The notes under the pieces: generated by a model
The model's input: only the letters and a program-made list of their open reading frames with translations
Database searches by the model: none
What the model was told of the DNA's origin: nothing
Program-made: the position numbers and the translations under genes
Shown: piece after piece, positions 1-6,261 of the stretch
Numbering within the stretch: position 1 is the first letter of the stretch
Layout: every line of letters begins with the position of its first letter
Source of the DNA: Calditrichota bacterium
GTDB taxonomy: Bacteria; Calditrichota; Calditrichia; RBG-13-44-9
DNA length: 10,870 nucleotides
NCBI GenBank assembly: GCA_024276455.1
Contig: JAJRXE010000388.1
Coordinates: 1 to 10,870, forward strand
Reading direction: 5' to 3'

Positions 1-57
1 AATCAATTCAACCGCCACTTCCAGTGGTTCCACTCCTTTGGTAATCACTTTTTGCTC
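1..57 (-). pseudogene. Detached C-terminal coding remnant of the pyrophosphatase
   Basis: Read on the minus strand in the same frame as the pyrophosphatase and directly after its TAA, this stretch gives EQKVITKGVEPLEVAVELI with no further stop up to the window edge. Family I pyrophosphatases typically continue YKxLE-x-KKV at this point, so the stop replaces an expected Glu codon and the remnant aligns without a gap. One base change (GAA to TAA, + strand base 60) would explain it. The true end of the gene lies outside the window. Confidence 0.6.
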
Positions 58-492
58 TTACAGATTCTTGTACACGCTGAAAAATTCCAGAATTTCGTCC
101 AGCATGTTTTTGGGCAAATCGTCGGCGGTCTTAATTTCGGTGTAATGGGGATCGCGCAAAGGGACGCAGAGGATTTTATCGTCCGGTTCGCCAGCATCGG
201 TCATGCGCATGACCCCAATGGGCCGGGAACGCACGATGACCCCGGGATGGAAGCTGATCTGCGACATCACCAGGGCATCCAGCGGATCGCCATCTTCAGC
301 CAGAGTCTGGGGAATAAACCCGTAATTCCCCGGGTAGTAAACCGCTCCGGCAATAATCCGATCCACCCGAATGATTCCCGCGACTTTGTCCAGCTCGTAT
401 TTACATTTGGAACCGCTGGGAATTTCAATGACCACATTCACGTCCCGCGGCGGATTCAATCCGGCCGAAATTCCGTGCCATAAATGCGACAT
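58..492 (-). CDS. ppa: Family I inorganic pyrophosphatase, truncated by in-frame stop
   Basis: Soluble cytoplasmic enzyme that hydrolyses pyrophosphate to phosphate and so pulls biosynthetic reactions forward. The 144 residues carry the family signature DGDPLDA (67-73) and the YYPGNYGFIP block (52-61). All the known active-site positions can be placed by analogy with the E. coli enzyme: E23, K31, E33, R45, Y57, D67, D69, D72, D99, D104, K106, Y141 and K142. The start is the ATG preceded by a perfect AGGAGG four bases upstream. Family members are usually about 170-180 residues. This frame ends at TAA (58-60) just after VYKNL, where homologues normally have Glu, and the same frame continues open to the window edge with plausible C-terminal sequence. 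It could be a recent nonsense allele, a sequence error, or a working enzyme lacking its C-terminal helix. The identity is certain; functionality is not. Confidence 0.9.
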   Translation of the reverse strand: MSHLWHGISAGLNPPRDVNVVIEIPSGSKCKYELDKVAGIIRVDRIIAGAVYYPGNYGFIPQTLAEDGDPLDALVMSQISFHPGVIVRSRPIGVMRMTDAGEPDDKILCVPLRDPHYTEIKTADDLPKNMLDEILEFFSVYKNL

Positions 493-496
493 ATTA

Positions 497-502
497 CCTC
501 CT
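497..502 (-). promoter_or_regulatory. Strong Shine-Dalgarno site of ppa
   Basis: A perfect AGGAGG on the minus strand with a 4-base spacer (TAAT) before the ATG at 492. It fixes the start codon and shows that the truncated pyrophosphatase frame still carries an intact, strong translation signal. Confidence 0.75.
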
Positions 503-783
503 CGTAAAAAAGTTTTACCGAAACCGGGAGTTCCCGTTCCTTTTCACACTTCAACCAGTTAAAATACCACGGGCACCGGTTCCCGCTGTGACAGACACTC
601 TGTTTCCGGAAAATTTTTCTTTTTTCCGGATTCCGTTCCAACAGGACACCGCGCACAGTCCCTTCAATTTAACCATCCGGAAAACAAACATCAAATAATC
701 GGGCCGGAAAAAATCGCAAATGTTTCTGGTTTTCGCCCGGGAAATGCTTAAATTTGTCCTGAATTGGGAGAAGCGAAAGGAAG

Positions 784-1959
784 ATGAGCGTCGAACTAAA
801 AAATTTGAAAGTCGCCCTGGTGCACGACTGGTTAACCGGCATGCGGGGCGGTGAGAAAGTGCTGGAAGTGCTGTGCGACATTTTTCCCCAGAGCGACATT
901 TACACCCTGTTGCACAATCCCGGTTCGGTCTCACCTAAAATCGAAGCGCACCGTATTTTCACCTCGTTTGTGAACCGGCTGCCTTTTAAAGAGAAGCGTT
1001 ACCGCCATTATTTGCCGCTTTTCCCAACCGCCATAGAACTCTTCAATTTTAAAGCGTACGACCTGGTGGTTTCCACCTCTCACTGCGTGGCCAAAGGAAT
1101 CGTTCCCCCTCCGGACACCCTGCACATCTCCTACTTACACACCCCCATGCGTTACGTGTGGGACATGTACGAAGAATATTTTGGAGCAGATAAACTGGGC
1201 TGGTTTTCTCGCAAACTCATTCCCCTGTTTGCCAACTACTTGCGTATGTGGGACGTGACCAGCAGCAATCGGGTGGACTGGTTTCTGGCCAATTCCCGTC
1301 ACGTGGCCAATCGGATTAAAAAATATTACCGCCGCGAAGCGACCGTCATCCACCCACCGGTGGACACCGATCGTTTTTCTCCCGGCGAATCGGCGGGCGA
1401 GTATTTTCTGATTGTCTCTGCCCTGGTGCCGTACAAAAAGGTGGACCTGGCCATTCGCGCCTTCCGTAAAATGCAAAAGCCCCTGGTAATCGTGGGGCAG
1501 GGCCCGGAGTCCGAACGATTGAAAGCGCTGGCCGGCCCGGAAACAGAATTCGTGGATTGGCAGCCCCCGGAAAAGCTGCGCCGTTACTACGCAAACTGCC
1601 GCGCTTTAATTTTTCCCGGCGAAGAGGATTTCGGCATTGTACCGGTGGAAGCCATGGCTTCCGGAAAACCGATCATCGCTTACGGGCGCGGCGGAGCGCT
1701 GGAAACCATTGTTGGCTACAACCCCGCCACGGGCGAAAATGCCACCGGGATTTTCTTTCCGGAACAAACCGAAGAAAGCCTGATCCGGGCGGTGGAAATG
1801 GCCGAACAGGTTGAGTGGGACCCTCACTTTATCGCCCGGCACGCCCGGCAGTTCGACCGGGAAACGTTCCGGCGAAAAATGGAGAATTTCATCGCCGCCA
1901 AATGGCAAGCCCATCACCACCGACCAACTGTGGAAACGCCCCGAACGAACCATGAATGA
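784..1959 (+). CDS. GT4-family (GT-B fold) glycosyltransferase
   Basis: Cytoplasmic or membrane-associated glycosyltransferase that would move a sugar from a nucleotide-sugar donor to a lipid-linked acceptor during polysaccharide or O-antigen synthesis. It has 391 residues. The N-terminal acceptor domain opens with VALVHDWLTGMRGGEKVLE (10-28), including the GGEK loop typical of GT4 mannosyl/glycosyltransferases of this subgroup. The C-terminal donor domain runs from about 205, with the basic VPYKKVDLAI segment (215-224) and the EX7E motif E281-X7-E289 within FPGEEDFGIVPVEAMASGKP. The start at 784 lies close behind AAGGAAG (777-783). Its 3' end overlaps the next gene, the sugar-phosphate transferase that starts such pathways, so it probably adds an early sugar to the same lipid carrier. 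Donor and acceptor cannot be told from sequence; no gene symbol is justified. Confidence 0.92.
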   Translation: MSVELKNLKVALVHDWLTGMRGGEKVLEVLCDIFPQSDIYTLLHNPGSVSPKIEAHRIFTSFVNRLPFKEKRYRHYLPLFPTAIELFNFKAYDLVVSTSHCVAKGIVPPPDTLHISYLHTPMRYVWDMYEEYFGADKLGWFSRKLIPLFANYLRMWDVTSSNRVDWFLANSRHVANRIKKYYRREATVIHPPVDTDRFSPGESAGEYFLIVSALVPYKKVDLAIRAFRKMQKPLVIVGQGPESERLKALAGPETEFVDWQPPEKLRRYYANCRALIFPGEEDFGIVPVEAMASGKPIIAYGRGGALETIVGYNPATGENATGIFFPEQTEESLIRAVEMAEQVEWDPHFIARHARQFDRETFRRKMENFIAAKWQAHHHRPTVETPRTNHE

Positions 1960-3361
1960 TAATATTTACAAAAAGAACTTGCTCATCCCGTTTCTGAAGA
2001 TTCTTCTGGATGCTCTTAGCATTGAGGTGGCTTTCCTGTTCTCCTTTTACTTGCGTTTCTATTCCCCTTTAAAAGCCATTTTACCGGTCACCAAAGGATA
2101 CCCGCCGTTTCACCATTACCTGCTGGCCTCTTTCGTGCTGCTTCTCATTTACCTGACCCTTTTCAGCATCTTCCACTCTTACCGCAGCCGCTATTTCTCC
2201 ACCTTTACCCAGGACATTCCGGTGGTGCTAAAAACCTGCTTCCTGGGAATTCTCTTTGCCATGAGTTTGGCGTTTTTGTACCGGGGATTCTCTTATTCCC
2301 GCTTGACCTTCCTGCTGGTATTTCTGAACACCAACATATTTGTGCTGGTGGGACGTTACGTTTTCCACCGGTTACGCCGCCGTCTGATGCGAAAAGGGTA
2401 CGGTACAAATCGGGTGATTCTGGTGGGTTCGGCCGAACTTCTTCCCCGTTTTCTGGACTATTTAAAACGGGACACCAGTCAGAACTTTGTGCTGGAGGGC
2501 TATTGCAGTGAACAGAAAATTCCGGAGCTAGCGCTTCCCTACCTGGGCACCCCGGAGCAGATACCGGAAGTGATTGCCAAACAGCGCCCCGAGGGGTTAA
2601 TTTTAAGTTTCGAAGCCGATCAGCACCAGCGAATTCTGGCCGTGCTGAAAGCTACCGAGGGGAAGAACATCGAGCTTTTTTATGTCCCGGATCTATTGGA
2701 CATTTTCACCGCCCACACTACCACCATCGAGATTGGCGGCATCCCGGTGCTCCGTCTCAAAGCGCTGGCTTTCTCCGGCTGGCAGGGATTTTTAAAACGC
2801 ACCTTCGACGTGGTGGTGTCACTTTTCAGTCTGATTTTACTGGCACCACTGTTCATCCTCATTGCCCTCATCATTAAACTCACTTCACCCGGACCGGTCT
2901 TCTACAAACAAAAACGGGTCGGATTGGACGGAAAAGAATTCACCATGCTGAAGTTCCGTTCCATGGTTGTGGATGCGGAGAAGGGAACCGGTCCGGTATG
3001 GGCCAAAGCCAACGACCCGCGGGTAACCCCCATCGGGCGCATCCTGCGGCGTACCAGCCTGGACGAACTGCCCCAGCTCATTAACGTTCTCAAAGGCGAC
3101 ATGAGCCTGGTCGGTCCCCGGCCGGAACGAAAATATTTCGTCGAGCAGTTCCAGCGTTACATTCCCAAATATGCCGAACGCCACCGGGTGCGGGCGGGCA
3201 TGACCGGCTGGGCCCAGGTAAACGGGTTGCGCGGCCAATCTCCCATCGAAGAACGCACCCGCTTCGACGTGTACTACATCGAGAACTGGTCGCTCTGGTT
3301 CGACATTAAGATTATTTTGATGACCTTTTTAGCGATCATACGGGGAGAAAACGCGTACTAA
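1952..3361 (+). CDS. Undecaprenyl-phosphate sugar-phosphate transferase (WcaJ/EpsL-type polyprenyl glycosylphosphotransferase)
   Basis: Integral inner-membrane enzyme that transfers a hexose-1-phosphate from a nucleotide sugar to undecaprenyl phosphate, the first committed step of exopolysaccharide or O-antigen assembly. From the ATG at 1952 it has 469 residues, the usual size for the long WcaJ-like form. It has four N-terminal membrane segments (about 10-36, 55-75, 93-112, 117-138), then a CoA-binding-like Rossmann domain starting at NRVILVGS (153-160). A further hydrophobic segment (286-309) precedes the catalytic sugar-transferase domain. Motifs there are KFRSM (334-338), DPRVTPIGR (355-363), TSLDELPQ (368-375) with the D-E pair, and SLVGPRPE (385-392). 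The frame is open further upstream to an ATG at 1811, but residues from there are low-complexity antisense-like sequence lying inside the glycosyltransferase. The ATG at 1952 overlaps the upstream stop by 8 nt and suggests translational coupling. The sugar (Glc, Gal or other) is unknown. Confidence 0.93.
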   Translation: MNDNIYKKNLLIPFLKILLDALSIEVAFLFSFYLRFYSPLKAILPVTKGYPPFHHYLLASFVLLLIYLTLFSIFHSYRSRYFSTFTQDIPVVLKTCFLGILFAMSLAFLYRGFSYSRLTFLLVFLNTNIFVLVGRYVFHRLRRRLMRKGYGTNRVILVGSAELLPRFLDYLKRDTSQNFVLEGYCSEQKIPELALPYLGTPEQIPEVIAKQRPEGLILSFEADQHQRILAVLKATEGKNIELFYVPDLLDIFTAHTTTIEIGGIPVLRLKALAFSGWQGFLKRTFDVVVSLFSLILLAPLFILIALIIKLTSPGPVFYKQKRVGLDGKEFTMLKFRSMVVDAEKGTGPVWAKANDPRVTPIGRILRRTSLDELPQLINVLKGDMSLVGPRPERKYFVEQFQRYIPKYAERHRVRAGMTGWAQVNGLRGQSPIEERTRFDVYYIENWSLWFDIKIILMTFLAIIRGENAY

Positions 3362-3454
3362 ATACGGCGGTCATTGAAATTAAATCCTCCTCCCGGCTGT
3401 TTCCTTAAAACGAACCTGCCATCATTTACTCAACTCCCTTTCTTTCCCTGCCTG

Positions 3455-3535
3455 GAATGAGGGTGCTAAATTGCCCCGCAAAATGCTTTTCGGAGGACAA
3501 TTCCCCTTTTTACCCCGGACAGCACCCCTCCATTT
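3455..3535. repeat. Nested inverted repeat, possible structured RNA
   Basis: Three stems are nested. The outer arms are GAATGAGGGTGCT (3455-3467) and AGCACCCCTCCATTT (3521-3535), complementary apart from two single-base bulges. The middle pair is AATTG (3469-3473) with CAATT (3498-3502). The inner hairpin is CCG-C-AAAA (3476-3483) with TTTTCGG (3487-3493), a TGC loop and one bulged C. The 3' linker between the middle and outer stems is 18 nt and pyrimidine-rich. It matches no riboswitch or ncRNA class I recognise. A GTTTTTG run lies 6 nt beyond the right arm, so a poor terminator is one alternative. Confidence 0.4.
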
Positions 3536-3707
3536 CAACCGTTTTTGTCGCCGATTTTAGCAGAGCAGAAAAGCCTTCAATTTGAGCAGGTCCTCCGCTT
3601 TCGTTAATCAAAACCACCCAACCATGGCAGCAAAAACCTTCGATTTAGAAAACGACCTTGAGTGAAAATGCTACTTACTCCGGGGCATCCGTACAGGGGT
3701 TAAATAT

Positions 3708-3735
3708 GAATGAAAAATCAACCTTTTTTTCATTC
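3708..3735. repeat. A/T-rich perfect hairpin
   Basis: GAATGAAAAA (3708-3717) and TTTTTCATTC (3726-3735) are perfect complements around an 8-nt loop. The stem has only two G-C pairs plus A/T runs, so it is weak as RNA. It could act as a modest bidirectional terminator or a DNA site upstream of the 3878 promoter. Confidence 0.35.
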
Positions 3736-3813
3736 TGCCGTATATTAAAAATTCAACGGTCAGGAAACCGCCCCTTTCATCGGTCAACTCCGCCGGAAAA
3801 CGGGGGACCGAAT

Positions 3814-3842
3814 TTGTATTTGGATACAAGCGGTTTTATATA
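3814..3842 (+). promoter_or_regulatory. Putative sigma70-like promoter for the 3878-5850 unit
   Basis: TTGTAT (3814-3819) is followed after 17 bases by TATATA (3837-3842), itself continuing into TATAAA. A start of transcription near 3850 would give a short leader of about 28 nt before the TTG start. The match is partial and the region is generally A/T-rich, so this is only a candidate. Confidence 0.4.
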
Positions 3843-3862
3843 TAAATTTTTACAGACTTAGC

Positions 3863-3869
3863 GGGAGGA
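3863..3869 (+). promoter_or_regulatory. Shine-Dalgarno site that selects a TTG start
   Basis: GGGAGGA ends eight bases before TTG at 3878. No ATG or GTG near the beginning of this frame offers a better start, since the first in-frame Met codons lie near residue 130. The ribosome site is therefore the main reason for choosing TTG. Confidence 0.6.
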
Positions 3870-3877
3870 ACGATTAC

Positions 3878-4327
3878 TTGAAGAATTTCACGTTCACCGA
3901 AAAAGACATCGAGGCGATTAGCAAGGTTCTGGGAGTGAAACCGGTTAAACGGGCGGATCACTACCGCTTTGTGCTGGAAAATCTCAAAGATAAGCGCCGG
4001 CTGTCGCTGGAAATTTACCCCGATATTCCCATTGGCGAAAGCCGGGGAAACCTCATTTCCATTTACACCTTGAACACCCACATCCAGCTCCATTACTGCA
4101 CCGGATATGTCCCCAGTGAGTCGCTGGGCGAGGTCATCTTTGTTAGTGAATACAACGGGCGTTTGAATGGAATCATTATTGAAAAAGAGGCCGGGTGTTC
4201 CGTTTACAGCAATGTGGACGCTTCGATTCTGTCCGGTGATTTTACCCAATTAGCCCCGGAAGTCATGATGTCGGGCATCTCGCTTTCGGTAGCCGAACAC
4301 CTATTGCCATCGCACGATGAAAAATAA
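3878..4327 (+). CDS. Hypothetical protein, 149 aa, unrecognised family
   Basis: I do not recognise this protein. The frame begins with TTG behind a good ribosome site and has no signal peptide or membrane segment. Residues 6-50 look like a helix followed by charged strands (KDKRRLSLEIYPDIPIGES). Residues 57-103 alternate hydrophobic and polar residues as expected for a beta-rich core (NLISIYTLNTHIQLHYCTGY, then EVIFVSEYNGRLNGIIIEKE). The C-terminal part carries ISLSVAEHLLP, probably a helix. There are two cysteines (C74, C107) and several histidines, but no clear metal motif. Its last 11 bases overlap the MBL-fold gene, so the two are probably translationally coupled. A role linked to that enzyme is possible but is only inferred from gene order. 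Codon use resembles the neighbours, which favours a real gene. Confidence 0.75.
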   Translation: MKNFTFTEKDIEAISKVLGVKPVKRADHYRFVLENLKDKRRLSLEIYPDIPIGESRGNLISIYTLNTHIQLHYCTGYVPSESLGEVIFVSEYNGRLNGIIIEKEAGCSVYSNVDASILSGDFTQLAPEVMMSGISLSVAEHLLPSHDEK

Positions 4328-4952
4328 AATCATTGTTCATAAATTTTCGCTGGGCGCATTCGACGTCAACAATTATTTAATTTATCGGGAAGGGGCTTCC
4401 CGGGCCATTCTGATTGATGCCGGTGAGGATCCGTTTCCCATTCTCCAGAAACTCGAGGCCCTACAGTTGGAACTGGCGTACCTAATCAATACCCACGGCC
4501 ACGGCGACCGCATCGCCGGTAATCGGGAAATCCTTGAACGCACCGGCGCCCAATTGTTCATTCACGAAAAGGATGCGCCCTACCTGACCGATCCGCAGTT
4601 GAACCTCTCGGCTTTTCTGGGCATGGAACTCACCTCGCCGCCGCCTGATCGTCTGCTCCAGGAAGGGGATACCGTGGAACTGGATGGGCTGCAACTGTCG
4701 GTCCGGCACACTCCCGGGCACACTCCGGGACACATTGTGCTGGTGACGAACCACCAGGCATTTGTCGGTGACGTCATTTTCGCCGGCTCCATCGGTCGGA
4801 CCGATCTGCCGCAGGGAAGCATGAACCAACTGATCGACTCCATTCGGCAAAAAATTTACACCCTACCAGACGACACCGTGCTTTACCCGGGACACGGTCC
4901 CAACACCACCGTGGGCCAGGAAAAACGTACCAATCCCTTTGTAAACGGTTAA
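4317..4952 (+). CDS. MBL-fold metallohydrolase, glyoxalase II-like (YcbL-type)
   Basis: Soluble metallo-beta-lactamase-fold hydrolase of 211 residues, in the single-domain glyoxalase II-like group whose members act on thioesters or other small esters and sulfur compounds. Visible motifs are IDAGED (33-38), the metal motif THGHGDR (59-65), HTPGHTPGH (131-139) with H135 as the expected ligand, GDVIFAGSIGRTDLP (151-165) with bridging D152, and YPGHGPNTTVGQEKRTNPF (190-208) with H193. The canonical motif is THxHxDH; here the last His, a second-metal ligand, is Arg65 (codon CGC, one base from CAC). The enzyme may therefore hold a single metal or have altered activity. Its start overlaps the upstream gene by 11 nt and its stop is 1 nt from xerD, so all three are likely co-transcribed. 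The substrate cannot be predicted. Confidence 0.92.
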   Translation: MKNKIIVHKFSLGAFDVNNYLIYREGASRAILIDAGEDPFPILQKLEALQLELAYLINTHGHGDRIAGNREILERTGAQLFIHEKDAPYLTDPQLNLSAFLGMELTSPPPDRLLQEGDTVELDGLQLSVRHTPGHTPGHIVLVTNHQAFVGDVIFAGSIGRTDLPQGSMNQLIDSIRQKIYTLPDDTVLYPGHGPNTTVGQEKRTNPFVNG

Positions 4953-4953
4953 A

Positions 4954-5850
4954 ATGAACTGGGAAAAACTTCTGGACAGATTCATTCGCCATCTTGCCCT
5001 GGAAAAAGGGTTAGCAGATAACACCCTGTTTGCCTACCAAAGCGATTTGCAGCGTTACGTGCAATATCTGAAAGACCACCGAATTAAAAAGCCGGAATCC
5101 ATTACTCCCCTTCTTCTTCAGCAATTCATCGGGGAGTTGTACGATCTTGGTCTATCGGAGAGCAGTTTAGCACGGAATTTTTCCGCCCTGCGGGGATTCC
5201 ATCGTTTTTTAATTCGCGAAGAAATTACCCGGACCGATCCCACCGAGCTTCTGGAAACCCCGCGCTTAAAGCGGAAACTTCCCGCAGTGCTTTCGGTGGA
5301 AGAAGTTGAAAAAATCCTGGAGCAACCGGACACCGACACTCTGGCGGGAATTCGCGATCGCGCCATGCTGGAAACGCTCTATGCCTGCGGACTGCGAGTC
5401 TCGGAATTACTGGGGTTAACCGTAGATGCCGTGCTTTTAAACGACCAGTTCGTGCGGGTGTGGGGAAAAGGTTCCCGGGAGCGTTTCGTTCCCCTGGGAG
5501 ACGAGGCCGCTCGCTGGCTAAAAATTTACCTCGGCCGGGTGCGCCCCCACCTCTCTCTGGGTGTGGCTTCCCGCAACATTCTCTTTCTAAACCTGCGGGG
5601 AAAACCACTCTCGCGCATGGGCTTCTGGAAAATCCTGCAGAAATACGTTCGGCAGGCCCGGATTCAAACCGAGGTGCATCCCCACACTTTCCGACATTCC
5701 TTTGCGACCCACCTGCTGGAAAACGGCGCCGACCTGCGCGCCGTGCAGGAGCTATTGGGGCATCAGGACATTAGCACGACCCAGATTTACACCCACGTCA
5801 CCACCCAGCGCCTCCGGGAAGTTTACCAACAACATCATCCCCGGGCCTGA
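4954..5850 (+). CDS. xerD: Site-specific tyrosine recombinase XerD
   Basis: Tyrosine recombinase that, with XerC and FtsK, resolves chromosome dimers at the dif site during division. It has 298 residues, the same length as E. coli XerD. The N-terminal SAM-like DNA-binding domain (about 1-105) is followed by the catalytic domain. The catalytic set falls at the same numbers as in E. coli XerD: R148 (ACGLRVSELL), K172 (GKGSRERFVP), H244 and R247 (HPHTFRH), H270 (LLGHQDISTTQIYTHV) and nucleophile Y279. The C-terminus ends HHPRA, typical of XerD rather than XerC. It starts one base after the MBL stop, with only a weak ribosome site, so translational coupling is likely. No dif-like site was recognised in the window. 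XerC or a phage integrase are less likely given the C-terminal motif and the absence of any mobile-element context. Confidence 0.95.
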   Translation: MNWEKLLDRFIRHLALEKGLADNTLFAYQSDLQRYVQYLKDHRIKKPESITPLLLQQFIGELYDLGLSESSLARNFSALRGFHRFLIREEITRTDPTELLETPRLKRKLPAVLSVEEVEKILEQPDTDTLAGIRDRAMLETLYACGLRVSELLGLTVDAVLLNDQFVRVWGKGSRERFVPLGDEAARWLKIYLGRVRPHLSLGVASRNILFLNLRGKPLSRMGFWKILQKYVRQARIQTEVHPHTFRHSFATHLLENGADLRAVQELLGHQDISTTQIYTHVTTQRLREVYQQHHPRA

Positions 5851-5866
5851 TTTCCCCACAAGAAAA

Positions 5867-5895
5867 TTGATTATTTCAAATAATTTACTTAAATT
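5867..5895 (+). promoter_or_regulatory. Putative promoter for the 6037-7740 unit
   Basis: TTGATT (5867-5872) is followed after 17 bases by TAAATT (5890-5895), each matching four of six consensus positions. It would give a leader of about 135 nt. That leader contains short complementary segments (AAATC/GATTT around GGCA/TGCC) too weak to name. This is a candidate only. Confidence 0.3.
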
Positions 5896-6036
5896 GCAGC
5901 GAAAAGAGGGTAAATCAGGGCAAACGCGCTGCCAGGGACGCAGATTTCGTTTTAAACTTGTGCCAAATATGCCCTTTTACCCAAAAGCTGAGCATAGTGA
6001 ATTAATTAAAAAACAACAGAAAACAGAGCGGAAATC

Positions 6037-6252
6037 ATGTTTACTAAACTTTCCAAGCATCGCAAATTCGAATATATTCCCCTGTACTACGATCCGGAAA
6101 AAGAGGAACGTGAGAAGGGTCGGCCTCGCATCCGGTTCCGCCGCATGACGGCGCGGCACGCCAGAATGCGATCCTATTTCTGGCTCATCATTATGCTGGG
6201 ATTTATCATGTACATACTCTATTTACTTTCCAAGGTGGCAAAATACTTTTAG
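6037..6252 (+). CDS. Small single-pass membrane protein, 71 aa, unknown function
   Basis: The protein has a cationic N-terminal part followed by one hydrophobic segment (about 47-64, YFWLIIMLGFIMYILYLL), then KVAKYF. By the positive-inside rule the Arg/Lys-rich N-terminus (residues 1-46) would face the cytoplasm. The segment KFEYIPLYYDPEKEEREKG (10-28) is notable. From memory, short proteins with a similar YxPRYYDPEKE block occur in Bacteroidetes/Ignavibacteria-type genomes, but this was not checked. No enzyme motif is visible. Its TAG stop overlaps the ribosome site of the next gene, so it is almost certainly co-translated with the cNMP-binding regulator and could be its membrane anchor or partner; that is inference. 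The start at 6037 has a modest GAGCGG-type ribosome site. Confidence 0.75.
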   Translation: MFTKLSKHRKFEYIPLYYDPEKEEREKGRPRIRFRRMTARHARMRSYFWLIIMLGFIMYILYLLSKVAKYF

Positions 6253-6255
6253 GAG
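6251..6255 (+). promoter_or_regulatory. Ribosome site that moves the regulator start to 6262
   Basis: AGGAG sits directly against an ATG at 6256, leaving no spacer, but has an ideal 6-base spacer to the in-frame ATG at 6262. The protein most likely starts MFQISQ rather than MPMFQISQ. Confidence 0.65.
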
Positions 6256-6261
6256 ATGCCC

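Larger units (their letters stand above)
3362..3877. other. 516-bp non-coding gap
   Basis: No convincing gene is present. The stretch has pyrimidine-rich DNA just after the sugar transferase, a nested inverted repeat at 3455-3535, an A/T-rich hairpin at 3708-3735 and a promoter-like sequence before the gene at 3878. No classical GC hairpin with a directly following T-run was found behind the polysaccharide unit. A 51-codon frame at 3706-3861 has an AGGGG eight bases upstream but reads as unstructured Arg/Pro/Ser-rich sequence and overlaps the promoter, so it is not called. Confidence 0.6.

Noticed and set aside
520..541. A small hairpin (AACCGGGA / TCCCGTT) in the ppa leader.
   Set aside because: The stem has a bulge and almost no loop, with no sign of a riboswitch or attenuator.
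1811..1951. A 47-codon upstream extension of the sugar-phosphate transferase.
   Set aside because: It lies wholly inside the glycosyltransferase coding region and reads as low-complexity sequence; the ATG at 1952 begins a normal membrane-protein N-terminus.
3706..3861. A 51-codon frame (MNEKSTFFSF...) with AGGGG eight bases upstream.
   Set aside because: It spans the A/T-rich hairpin and the promoter of the next gene, its composition is Arg/Pro/Ser-rich without pattern, and it resembles no known family.
5911..5958. Short complementary segments (AAATC/GATTT, GGCA/TGCC) in the leader before 6037.
   Set aside because: Stems are only 4-5 bp and not perfectly nested, so they are no better than expected by chance.
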